From Acidiferrum sp963771295 (lineage in GTDB: Bacteria > Acidobacteriota > Terriglobia > Acidiferrales > UBA7541): a stretch of 64,000 nucleotides of DNA. The translations under genes and the position numbers were made by a program. Below the pieces are notes generated by a model that saw only the letters and a list, made by a program, of their open reading frames with translations, made no database searches and had not been told where the DNA came from. Numbering within the stretch: the first letter of the stretch is position 1; each line of letters opens with the position of its first letter. Shown here one piece after another: positions 25,759 to 33,313 of this stretch. The DNA lies in the NCBI GenBank assembly GCA_963771295.1, contig CAVYTB010000004.1, forward strand, positions 1 through 64,000, given 5' to 3'.

Positions 25759-26910
25759 ATGCGTAATCGCAAGTCCGATTCTCCTTCAACAGACTCACGC
25801 CTCGACCGCAGGCAGTTCCTTGCCACGGGCGGCGCCGGGCTCCTCGCCGCCGCTGTTCCTGTCGCTCCTCACCTCGGGACGATTTTTCCGGAAGTTTCCT
25901 CAAAGCCTTCTTCTGCTGCTCCTCAAGCTTCTTCGTCCTCGAAGCGGAAACTTCCCATCGGCGTTTTCGACCCGGTCTATGCCGATCTTTCCATGGATGA
26001 AATGCTCGATAAGGTCAGCGCTCTTGGCCTCGAAGCCATGGAAATCGGCACCGGCGGCTATCCCGGCGCCAACCATTGCCCTGTCGATGAACTCCTCGCC
26101 GATCCCGCCAAGCTCAAAGCCTGGCAGAAAAAATTCTCCGACAAGAACATCCGCGTCGCCACCCTCAGTTGCCACGGTAATCCGGTCCATCCCGACGAGG
26201 CGCACGCCGCAAAAGACGCCGAGACCTTCAAAAAGACTGTCCTCCTTGCAGAAAAACTCGATGTCAAAGTCATCGTCGGCTTCTCCGGCTGCCCCGGCGG
26301 TTCGCCAAAAGATACCCAACCCAACTGGATCACCTACCGCTGGCCGCCCGAATACAACGAGATGCTGCAGTGGCAATGGAAAGAAAAGGTCATTCCATAT
26401 TGGAAGGGCGCGGCAAAATACGCACGCGAACACGGCATCCATCGCCTGGCCTTCGAAATGCATCCTAATTTCGTGGTCTATAATCCGCGCACTCTCCTGA
26501 AACTCCGCGAAGCCGTTGGCGAAGAAATCGGCGCCAACTGCGATCTCAGCCATCTTTTCTGGCAGGGTTGCGACCCCGTCGAAGTCATCCACTTCCTCGG
26601 CAAGCAGGGCATCATTTATCACGCGCACATGAAGGACACCGTGCTGTACCCGGAAAACGTAGCCAAATATGGCATTCTTAACTTTGCGTTTGAGAAGGAC
26701 GACCTTGGCAATGCCTCCGACACGTTCCGCGCCGTCGGCTATGGCCATGGCGCCTCCACGTGGAAATCCATCCTTCAGGCCTACATGGACGTCGGTTACG
26801 ATGGCATCCTCAGTATCGAAAATGAGGATCCCATTCTTCCTGGCCCCGTCGGCGTCGAGCGCGCCGCTTATGTCCTGAAAAATATTCGTAATGAAATTCT
26901 CGGGACCTGA
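25759..26910 (+). CDS. Tat-exported sugar phosphate isomerase/epimerase family protein (TIM barrel)
   Basis: Xylose-isomerase-like TIM barrel protein of 383 residues. The N-terminus has a Tat motif DRRQFLATGGAGLLAAAV (about residues 16-33), so the protein is exported folded with its metal. The barrel has LGLEAMEIGTGGYPG, VATLSCHGNPVHPDEAHA, RLAFEMHPNFVVYN, EEIGANCDLSHLFWQG, YHAHMKDTVLYPE and DGILSIENEDP, with the usual Glu/Asp/His metal ligands. It is the likely first gene of the GMC operon. Related TIM-barrel proteins take part in metabolism of 3-keto-glycosides, inositol and unusual sugars. The start is ATG 25759 with GGAGG eight bases upstream. Confidence 0.83.
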   Translation: MRNRKSDSPSTDSRLDRRQFLATGGAGLLAAAVPVAPHLGTIFPEVSSKPSSAAPQASSSSKRKLPIGVFDPVYADLSMDEMLDKVSALGLEAMEIGTGGYPGANHCPVDELLADPAKLKAWQKKFSDKNIRVATLSCHGNPVHPDEAHAAKDAETFKKTVLLAEKLDVKVIVGFSGCPGGSPKDTQPNWITYRWPPEYNEMLQWQWKEKVIPYWKGAAKYAREHGIHRLAFEMHPNFVVYNPRTLLKLREAVGEEIGANCDLSHLFWQGCDPVEVIHFLGKQGIIYHAHMKDTVLYPENVAKYGILNFAFEKDDLGNASDTFRAVGYGHGASTWKSILQAYMDVGYDGILSIENEDPILPGPVGVERAAYVLKNIRNEILGT

Positions 26911-26911
26911 A

Positions 26912-27022
26912 ATGAATTGTCGTCAGTTTGTGGGAACCTGCGCCGCGGTGGCTCCTTCAGCCGCCGTGGCGCTTCTCCCCGCAATCCTTTCCGCTGCGGA
27001 GTTCTCGCATGCAGCGGCGTGA
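26912..27022 (+). CDS. 36-residue leader-like small ORF (possible remnant signal peptide)
   Basis: ATG 26912 begins one base after the previous stop codon. It reads MNCRQFVGTCAAVAP... for 36 codons, ending in AEFSHAAA and TGA at 27020-27022. The reading looks like a Sec/Tat-style export signal: an R near the N-terminus (CRQFVGT resembles RRxFxx), a long Ala/Val/Leu core and an A-x-A-like end. It overlaps the next gene's start by 14 bp in a different frame. It may be a coupling leader peptide, or the remnant start of a subunit-3 protein. No direct proof of translation. Confidence 0.35.
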   Translation: MNCRQFVGTCAAVAPSAAVALLPAILSAAEFSHAAA

Positions 27023-27605
27023 ACTCCTCCGCATTTTCGCAGCGGCAACCGCGGCGCCGGTGCTGTCCCCGGATCTCTTCGCTCTTCTTCGCCAGGCTCA
27101 TCGTTCGGCCAGTTATTCGCTTCGCGCTTTCACGCCTCATCAGAACGACACCGTCATCGCCATGGCCGAGATCATCGTGCCCGCTACAGACACGCCCGGC
27201 GCCACCGCCGCTCGTGTCAACGAATTCATGGATTTTATCCTTGCGGAGTGGGCCACGGAACCGGAGCGCACCCATTTCCTCACCGGTCTCGACAATGTCG
27301 ACACGCAATGTGCCGCTCTGTTCGGCAAGACCTTTCTCCAGTGCACTCCTCTGCAGCAAACCACTTTCCTGCGTTCTCTCGACGATGCCGTTGACTGGGT
27401 CCACGAGTCCGATCGCCTTCGCGACGGCGCGTTCTCCGTTTCCCGGGACACCCAGCTCCACGGCGATTTTTTCCGCGTCTTCAAATACATGACCCTATAC
27501 GGTTACTACACCTCTGAAATCGGCTTTACTCAGGAACTCAAGCTCGAAATTATGCCCGGCGCTTTCCGTGGCTGCGATCATATTCCGGAAGGGAAGAAGG
27601 GGTAG
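27009..27605 (+). CDS. gluconate 2-dehydrogenase subunit 3 family protein
   Basis: Small partner subunit of a GMC-type dehydrogenase, 198 residues. It has a short Tat-like start (MQRRELLRIFAAATAAPVL) and then the family pattern FTPHQNDTVIAMAEIIVPAT, DTPGAT, VNEFMDFILAEWA and FFRVFKYMTLYGYYTSEIGF. In gluconate and glucoside dehydrogenases this subunit carries the twin-arginine signal and hitchhikes the FAD subunit across the membrane. It lies 12 bp before the first GMC gene, and a second copy of this family follows the second GMC gene. Confidence 0.83.
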   Translation: MQRRELLRIFAAATAAPVLSPDLFALLRQAHRSASYSLRAFTPHQNDTVIAMAEIIVPATDTPGATAARVNEFMDFILAEWATEPERTHFLTGLDNVDTQCAALFGKTFLQCTPLQQTTFLRSLDDAVDWVHESDRLRDGAFSVSRDTQLHGDFFRVFKYMTLYGYYTSEIGFTQELKLEIMPGAFRGCDHIPEGKKG

Positions 27606-27617
27606 ACTCAACCCTAC

Positions 27618-29303
27618 ATGGCAACAAACACCTACGACGCGCTCATCGTCGGTTCCGGTATCACCGGTGGCTGGGCCGCCAAAGAACTCACGGAAAAGGG
27701 ACTCAACGTCCTCGTTCTTGAAGCCGGCCGCACCATCATTCCTGAACAGGATTATGTCGAGCACGTCCCTCTTTGGGAGTTGAAGTACCGTCGCTGGGAC
27801 GATCGCGCCGAACGCCTACGCACCCAATTCATCCAACGCGAGTGCGACTACGACTGCGACGAGTTCTCCCACAAGTTCTTCGTCAACGATCTCGAGAATC
27901 CTTACTCTGTCGCGCCCGGAAAGCCCTTCACTTGGATTCGCGGTCGCCAGCTTGGCGGCAAATCCATTACCTGGGGCCGCCAGACCTATCGTTGGAGCGA
28001 CCTCGACTTCGAAGCCAATCTGCGAGAGAACATCGCTGTCGATTGGCCCATTCGCTATGCCGATCTTGCGCCCTGGTACGACTACGTCGAGGAATTCGCC
28101 GGCATCAGCGGCCAGCCTGAAGGTCTTCCGCAACTTCCCGACAGCAAATTTCTGCCGCCCATGGAAATGACTTGTGTTGAACTGGATTTCCGTGCCGCTC
28201 TGGCGAAATATTACGGCGACCGCATCTGCACCATCGGCCGCTGCGCCATCCTTACGCGAACGCACAAGGGACGCGCCGCTTGCCACTACTGCGGCGAATG
28301 CCAGCGCGGCTGCATCACGCAATCCTATTTCAGCAGCCTCAGCTCCACTCTTCCTGCCGCCCTGAAAACCGGCCGCCTCACCATTCGTCCCTACAGCGTA
28401 GTCCACAGCTTGAATTTCGATTCGCAGTCCCGGCGCATCTCCAGTGTCCGCGTCATCGACGCGCAGACCAAGGCCACCATGGAATTCAAGGGCCGTCTCA
28501 TTTTTCTTTGCGCCTCCACCTTGGAATCCACTCGTATCCTTCTCAATTCTTCCACGCCCGAATTTCCCAACGGCCTCGCCAACAGCAGCGGCGAACTGGG
28601 CCACAACCTCATGGACCACCACATGGGCGCTGGCGCTTCCGGCTTTATGCCCGGGCACGAGAACAAAGTGCCCTTCGGCAATCGCCCCAATGGCATCTAC
28701 ATTCCGCGTTTTCGAAACGTATCCACCAGACAAAAAGAATTTCTGCGCGGTTACGGCTATCAAGGTGGCGCCGATCGCGACGACTGGAGTCGCGGCCTCA
28801 CTGCTCCCGGTTTCGGCGCCGATTTCAAGAATTCTCTTCGCAAGCCCGGACCGTGGCGCATGGGTATGGGCGGTTTTGGCGAATGCCTTCCCGCTCACAG
28901 CAATTTCGTCGAAATTGATAAAGAGAAAGTCGATGCCTGGGGCATCCCCACTCTTAAAATCAATTGCGAGTGGGGAGAGAACGAACGCACCATGTCACGC
29001 GACATCGCTCTGCAGGCCGCGGAGATGCTCGCCGCCGCTGGCGCCCGGGAAATCTCCGTTTCCCAGTCCATCACTCCTCCGGGCCGCGGCATTCACGAAA
29101 TGGGCACCGCTCGCATGGGCCGCGATCCCAAAACTTCCGTCCTCAACGCTAACAATCAGGCTCACGACGTCCACAATCTCTTCGTCTCCGACGGCGCCTG
29201 CACGACTTCCTCCTCCTGTGTGAATCCTTCACTCACCTACATGGCCCTCACCGCTCGCGCCTGCGATTACGCCGTTTCCAAAATGAAGAAAGGCGAATTG
29301 TAG
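27618..29303 (+). CDS. GMC-family FAD-dependent sugar/alcohol dehydrogenase (first of two)
   Basis: FAD oxidoreductase of 561 residues, related to gluconate-2-dehydrogenase and glucoside-3-dehydrogenase large subunits. The FAD-binding GxGxxG is ALIVGSGITGGWAAKELTEKG-like at the N-terminus, with VLEAGR after it. A Cys cluster, CHYCGECQRGC, lies near residues 224-234 and could bind an Fe-S centre, as in FAD-glucose dehydrogenases. The GMC active site appears as IHEMGTARMG (His, about residue 492) and CVNPSLTYMAL (Asn, about 535). No signal peptide, so export would rely on the Tat-bearing subunit 3 encoded just upstream (hitchhiking). The electron acceptor may be a c-type cytochrome encoded elsewhere. 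Confidence 0.85.
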   Translation: MATNTYDALIVGSGITGGWAAKELTEKGLNVLVLEAGRTIIPEQDYVEHVPLWELKYRRWDDRAERLRTQFIQRECDYDCDEFSHKFFVNDLENPYSVAPGKPFTWIRGRQLGGKSITWGRQTYRWSDLDFEANLRENIAVDWPIRYADLAPWYDYVEEFAGISGQPEGLPQLPDSKFLPPMEMTCVELDFRAALAKYYGDRICTIGRCAILTRTHKGRAACHYCGECQRGCITQSYFSSLSSTLPAALKTGRLTIRPYSVVHSLNFDSQSRRISSVRVIDAQTKATMEFKGRLIFLCASTLESTRILLNSSTPEFPNGLANSSGELGHNLMDHHMGAGASGFMPGHENKVPFGNRPNGIYIPRFRNVSTRQKEFLRGYGYQGGADRDDWSRGLTAPGFGADFKNSLRKPGPWRMGMGGFGECLPAHSNFVEIDKEKVDAWGIPTLKINCEWGENERTMSRDIALQAAEMLAAAGAREISVSQSITPPGRGIHEMGTARMGRDPKTSVLNANNQAHDVHNLFVSDGACTTSSSCVNPSLTYMALTARACDYAVSKMKKGEL

Positions 29304-29315
29304 CGAACAGTCTCC

Positions 29316-31019
29316 ATGGCCCAGGTCCAGCGCACCCCCAAATCCTACGATGTCTGCGTCATCGGCTCTGGTGCCGGCGGTGGCATGGCCGCAAAGATCC
29401 TCACTGAAGGCGGCCTCAGCGTCGTCATGCTTGAAGCTGGTCCGCAGGTCTATCCCGATAAGGACTTCAAGATGTTCATGTGGCCTTACGACCTTCCCCA
29501 TCGCGGCATGGGTGTTGGCGGAAGAGCTGTGGCGGATTTCAGCGAATTTCTTGCGCCTAACGGCTCTTGGAAAATTTTCGGCGAACCTTACACTTCTGCG
29601 CCCGGCTCTAATTTCCAGTGGTTTCGTTCTCGCATCGTCGGTGGACGCACCAATCATTGGGGCCGCATCGCTCTTCGTTTCGCGCCCATCGATTTCAAAT
29701 CCAAAACACGTGATGGCCTTGCCGAGGACTGGCCCATCACCTACGAGGACGTTGCCCCCTACTACGACAAAGTCGAAGGGTATATCGGTGTTTTCGGCAC
29801 CAAAGAAAGTGTCCCCAGCGCGCCCGACGGCGTCTTTCTTCCTCCTCCCAAGCCGCGCTGCAATGAAGTCCTCATCAAGAAGGCTTGCGACAAACTCAAT
29901 ATCACTTGCATCCCCTCGCGCCTCGCCGTTCTCACCAAGCCACTCAACGGCCGCCCGTCTTGCCACTACTGCGGCCAGTGCGGACGCGGTTGCGTCACTG
30001 CTTCCAATTTCAGTTCCAGCCAGGTGCTCATTCCCCCTGCGATGCAAACCGGCAAGCTCACTTTGATTACCGGTGCCATGGCGCGCGAGATTCTCATCAG
30101 CCCTGAGGGAAAAGCCACCGGCGTTGCTTATATCGATAAAGCCACGCGCGCCGAAAAACGCGTGCTCGCCCGCGCCGTGGTTGTTGCTGCAAGCGCTTGC
30201 GAATCCGCTCGCCTTCTCCTCAATTCCAAATCCAAATTGTTTCCCAACGGCCTCGCCAACTCCTCCGGATGGGTCGGCCGCAACCTCACAGACTCCGTTG
30301 GCAGCAATGGCGGAGGTTACGTCCCCGAAATGGCCAAAATGCCGCCTCACAACCACGATGGCGTTGGCGGAATGCACATGTACATTCCCTGGTGGAAGTA
30401 CGATCGCAAAAATGAGTTTCCCCGCGGCTACCACATTGAGATTGGCGGCGGTCGCGAAATGCCCAGCGCCGGTATGTTCGCGCATCTGTGCGACGAAGGC
30501 GAGGGCTACGGCCTCAGCCTGAAACGCGCTTGCCGCCAGCGCTACGGCACTACCATTGGTTTTGCCGGCCGCGGTGAAATGATCGCCAATCCCGACACCT
30601 ATTGCGAAATCGATCCAGATATCGTTGATGAGTGGGGCATTCCGGTGTTGCGCTTCCACTTCAAATGGAGCGAGTACGAAATCCGCCAAGCCAAGGACAT
30701 GCAGGAAACGTTCAAAGCCATCATTGAAACCATGGGCGGCGAATATCAAACCAAGACCGATATTGATGGCCCTCACCCTTTTGGTATTGAAGATGGTGGC
30801 AAAGTCATCCATGAAGTCGGCACCGCCCGCATGGGTGCTGACCCCAAATCCTCGGTGTTAAACGCTTATTGCCAGGCCCACGACGTGAAAAATCTTTTCG
30901 TCACCGATGGCGCCCCGCTGGTCACCAATCCCGACAAAAATCCTACCCTCACCATCATGGCCTTATCCTGGCGCGCCTCCGACTATTTGCTGGCCCAAGT
31001 GCGCAACGGTAGCCTTTGA
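29316..31019 (+). CDS. GMC-family FAD-dependent sugar/alcohol dehydrogenase (second of two)
   Basis: Second GMC dehydrogenase of 567 residues, 12 bp after the first. It has VCVIGSGAGGGMAAKIL, VGGRTNHWGRIALRF, the Cys cluster CHYCGQCGRGC (about residues 215-226), VIHEVGTARMG (His, about 498) and KNPTLTIMALSW with the conserved Asn. The two GMC proteins are homologous over the whole length but diverged, so they probably oxidise different positions or substrates. A second subunit-3 gene follows 162 bp later, giving a mirror order subunit 3 - GMC - GMC - subunit 3. Confidence 0.85.
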   Translation: MAQVQRTPKSYDVCVIGSGAGGGMAAKILTEGGLSVVMLEAGPQVYPDKDFKMFMWPYDLPHRGMGVGGRAVADFSEFLAPNGSWKIFGEPYTSAPGSNFQWFRSRIVGGRTNHWGRIALRFAPIDFKSKTRDGLAEDWPITYEDVAPYYDKVEGYIGVFGTKESVPSAPDGVFLPPPKPRCNEVLIKKACDKLNITCIPSRLAVLTKPLNGRPSCHYCGQCGRGCVTASNFSSSQVLIPPAMQTGKLTLITGAMAREILISPEGKATGVAYIDKATRAEKRVLARAVVVAASACESARLLLNSKSKLFPNGLANSSGWVGRNLTDSVGSNGGGYVPEMAKMPPHNHDGVGGMHMYIPWWKYDRKNEFPRGYHIEIGGGREMPSAGMFAHLCDEGEGYGLSLKRACRQRYGTTIGFAGRGEMIANPDTYCEIDPDIVDEWGIPVLRFHFKWSEYEIRQAKDMQETFKAIIETMGGEYQTKTDIDGPHPFGIEDGGKVIHEVGTARMGADPKSSVLNAYCQAHDVKNLFVTDGAPLVTNPDKNPTLTIMALSWRASDYLLAQVRNGSL

Positions 31020-31045
31020 ATATGTGTGAACACATCACAATCCGT

Positions 31046-31110
31046 TGTCATTGCGAGCGCAACCACCAACAAATTGTCATTCCGAACGGAGTCCGCGGAG
31101 TGAGGAATCC
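31046..31110. repeat. TGTCAT-type intergenic repeats (two in tandem)
   Basis: A partial copy TGTCATTGCGAGCGCAACC at 31046 is followed by TGTCATTCCGAACGGAGTCC ... GAGTGAGGAATCC at 31075-31110. They separate the second GMC gene from the second subunit-3 gene. Confidence 0.55.
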
Positions 31111-31181
31111 CTCCCCGATCGCGCGGAACGATGACCAAACCGTGTCGGCTGCTGTTTAGTCCAAAAGCAAGGAGTAGGCAC

Positions 31182-31775
31182 ATGTCAGGAATTTCCAGAC
31201 GCGACATACTCAGAAATCTCGCCGTCGGCGCGGCCGCCGGTTCCGTGCTCCAGGTCATCCCTGCGGAAGCCGCCGCCCTCGTCCATCAAATGGTGCACGA
31301 AGCGAAGGCCGCCTCTCCGGCAGGGAAGTACACTCCCAAATTTTTTCCGCTTCACCAATACGACACGCTGGTCTTCCTCTGCGACACTATCATTCCCAAA
31401 GACGAAAAATCCGGTGGAGCTGTCGAGGGCGGCGCACCCGAATTCATCGATCTTCTCACCAGCGAAAACGAAGATTACCAGCTTATTTTCGGCGGTGGTC
31501 TCATGTGGCTCGACAATTTCTGCTTCGACCGGTACAGCGTCACTTTCCTTGATTCCACTCCCGCGCAGCAAAAAGAAGCTCTCGACCTCATCGCCTATCG
31601 CAAAAACGCCGTTTCGGATCCGTCGCTCACTCAGGGCATCACTTTTTTTGCTCATCTTCGCCAGATGACTTGCGACGGCTTTTACACCAGCAAAATCGGC
31701 ATTACGGATCTCCAATACATTGGCAATACCGCGCTCGCCTCATTTCCTGGCTGCCCGCCATTCCCTGAATCCTGA
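31182..31775 (+). CDS. gluconate 2-dehydrogenase subunit 3 family protein (second)
   Basis: Small subunit of 197 residues with a clear Tat signal: MSGISRRDILRNLAVGAAAG. The mature part has FFPLHQYDTLVFLCDTIIP, GAPEFIDLLTSE, LDLIAYRKN and FFAHLRQMTCDGFYTSKIG, as in the family. It is likely the Tat-bearing partner of one of the two GMC proteins, probably the second. AAGGAG lies seven bases before the ATG. Confidence 0.85.
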   Translation: MSGISRRDILRNLAVGAAAGSVLQVIPAEAAALVHQMVHEAKAASPAGKYTPKFFPLHQYDTLVFLCDTIIPKDEKSGGAVEGGAPEFIDLLTSENEDYQLIFGGGLMWLDNFCFDRYSVTFLDSTPAQQKEALDLIAYRKNAVSDPSLTQGITFFAHLRQMTCDGFYTSKIGITDLQYIGNTALASFPGCPPFPES

Positions 31776-31838
31776 ATTATTTGGCCGAAAGGGTGAAAAA
31801 TGGCCAGCGGGAACTGGCTATTCAGCGCGGAAGGTCCG

Positions 31839-32228
31839 CTACTCTTTGGGAGCCAGCACGTAGCCATATGTCAGCATCGCCACACCGATCAGCAGCGGCA
31901 CCACGCCTACCAGATACGCGGGCTCGTTGTGCTCCAACCCTCGCAACATCACCATGACGCCAATGCCCACCGCGGCTGTAATCAGGCCTCCCAGCTTGAC
32001 CCCTTCGCGCTTCCGTCGCAGCCCGATTCTTTCCTGCTCGCGCAACAACTCCACAGCTGCGTTTGCTCCTGCCCCCGGTGACTCAGCGAGCTTCTTAGCC
32101 GTCTCAGTCTGGTAGTACGCTTCTCTCTCTTTTCTCCTTGCGTCCGTCCACACCGACACTGCAAGGAAAGAGAACAACGCCACACTCGCCACTGCCAAAA
32201 ACAGGAATAGCGCTCCGCCTTCGATCAT
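31839..32228 (-). CDS. small membrane protein, DUF6249-like
   Basis: Membrane protein of 129 residues with a first membrane segment LFLFLAVASVALFSFLAVSV, a cytoplasmic charged region ARRKEREAYYQTETAKKLAE with LLREQERIGLRRKREGVKL, then two more segments (GGLITAAVGIGVMVML and LVGVVPLLIGVAMLTYGYVL). The composition matches the DUF6249 group often found next to sigma factors in Acidobacteria, as far as I recall. It is divergent from the ECF sigma gene and preceded by its own ECF-type promoter, so it is likely part of that regulon. Confidence 0.72.
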   Translation of the reverse strand: MIEGGALFLFLAVASVALFSFLAVSVWTDARRKEREAYYQTETAKKLAESPGAGANAAVELLREQERIGLRRKREGVKLGGLITAAVGIGVMVMLRGLEHNEPAYLVGVVPLLIGVAMLTYGYVLAPKE

Positions 32229-32265
32229 GACATCCTCCTCGGTTCAATCCATCCGTTCTATCTTG

Positions 32266-32294
32266 TCCGACAGGCAAGCGCGCCCTCCGGTTGC
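32266..32294 (-). promoter_or_regulatory. ECF-type promoter for the DUF6249-like gene
   Basis: On the minus strand: AAAATGCAACC (-35, with GCAACC at 32289-32294), 17-base spacer, then GTCGGA (-10, 32266-32271). The predicted start is about 30 bases before the ATG at 32228. The pattern is the same as for the divergent sigma gene. Confidence 0.6.
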
Positions 32295-32331
32295 ATTTTC
32301 TTTCGCGCCGCCAGCGAAAAATAATGCAACC
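32289..32331. repeat. inverted repeat joining the two divergent ECF-type promoters
   Basis: GGTTGCATTTTCTTTCGC (32289-32306) and GCGAAAAATAATGCAACC (32314-32331) are 18-bp arms with two mismatches, separated by GCCGCCA. Each arm contains one -35 element and an A/T-rich upstream part. Confidence 0.65.
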
Positions 32332-32354
32332 CGCCGCAAGCCGCTTTGGTCGTA
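32326..32354 (+). promoter_or_regulatory. ECF-type promoter for the sigma factor gene
   Basis: AATGCAACC (-35, GCAACC at 32326-32331), 17-base spacer, then GTCGTA (-10, 32349-32354). The transcription start would be near 32361-32363, about 8-10 bases before the GTG start at 32371. This suggests autoregulation by the encoded sigma factor. Confidence 0.6.
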
Positions 32355-32370
32355 CCATTGAGGCACTAGT

Positions 32371-32934
32371 GTGAGCGCCGCAGACGACCAGGCCGATGTC
32401 GATCGCGTTCTTACCGGAAACCTCGAAGCCTTTGAGGGCATCGTGCGTCGCTGGCAAGGCCCGCTGATCAATTTGGCTTATCGCTTTTGCAGGGATCGCG
32501 GCCGTGCCGAGGAAATGGCTCAGGAGGCCTTCTTGCGTGCTTTTAACGCGCTTGGCCAATGGCGTCGGGAAGCCGTGTTTTCCACCTGGTTTTTCTCTCT
32601 TGCTACCCGGCTTTACTGTTCCGATTTGCGCCGCATCCCGGCCAATTCCATATCGCTCGACGACATACCGGAGCCGCGCAATTCGCAACGCACCGACGCC
32701 GCTTTTGAGGAACAAGAGGCCAACCGCAGCCTGCGCCGCGCGCTCGACACACTGCCGCAAAAATATCGCGTGCCGCTGCTACTCTATTATTTCCACGAGC
32801 TCGACGTCACTGCAGCCGCCCAGAGTCTTGGACTTCCGGAGGGAACCTTGAAGGCGCGGCTCTCCCGCGGGCGCGATCTCTTGCGCGCCAAACTCACGCA
32901 AGTCTCGCCTGTATGGCAGCGGAAGGAGGCGTAA
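32371..32934 (+). CDS. ECF subfamily RNA polymerase sigma factor
   Basis: Sigma-70 family factor of 187 residues with regions 2 and 4 only. Region 2: FEGIVRRWQGPLINLAYRFC, EMAQEAFLRAFNALGQWR, FSTWFFSLATRLYCSDLRR. Region 4: LDTLPQKYRVPLLLYYFHEL, AAAQSLGLPEGTLKARLSRG with the HTH. GTG start at 32371. The stop overlaps the start of the next gene (TAATG), so they are cotranslated. Promoters of identical layout precede this gene and the divergent small membrane protein gene. Confidence 0.88.
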   Translation: MSAADDQADVDRVLTGNLEAFEGIVRRWQGPLINLAYRFCRDRGRAEEMAQEAFLRAFNALGQWRREAVFSTWFFSLATRLYCSDLRRIPANSISLDDIPEPRNSQRTDAAFEEQEANRSLRRALDTLPQKYRVPLLLYYFHELDVTAAAQSLGLPEGTLKARLSRGRDLLRAKLTQVSPVWQRKEA

Positions 32935-33287
32935 TGAATCACGATGACCTGGATCGGTTGTTCACTCACGAACCAGAGATTGTCCCCTCCTCGGGCTTCA
33001 CTGCTTCCGTGATGAATGCGATGCGCGTGCAAGCTCAGGCGCCTCCACCGATTCCTTTTCCCTGGAAGCGTGCATTGCCGGGAATCGCGGCGGCAGTCCT
33101 GGCGATTGCCTGGATCATTTTTGCCTGCGTTGCTGTGTTGTCCTCGAACGGCGGAACATCCCAGGTGCTAAGCGTTCCGCCAGTGCTTCAATCGCTGTGG
33201 CACGCTGCATCCTGGGTGCTGATAGCCTTGGCTACGGCCGTGGCGTCCCTGCTTTTCTCATGGCGGGTAGTCTCTCGAAGCGCATAG
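32934..33287 (+). CDS. putative anti-sigma factor
   Basis: Protein of 117 residues. It opens with a short cytoplasmic domain MNHDDLDRLFTHEPEIVPSS, then two membrane segments (ALPGIAAAVLAIAWIIFA and ASWVLIALATAVASLLFSW). There is no zinc-binding HxxxCxxC motif of ZAS-type anti-sigma factors. The start overlaps the sigma factor stop by one base, with GGAGG just upstream. The call rests on this coupling and topology; the small size is at the low end for anti-sigma factors. Confidence 0.65.
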   Translation: MNHDDLDRLFTHEPEIVPSSGFTASVMNAMRVQAQAPPPIPFPWKRALPGIAAAVLAIAWIIFACVAVLSSNGGTSQVLSVPPVLQSLWHAASWVLIALATAVASLLFSWRVVSRSA

Positions 33288-33313
33288 CGCCCCGGTTGTG
33301 TCATCCCGCAAAC

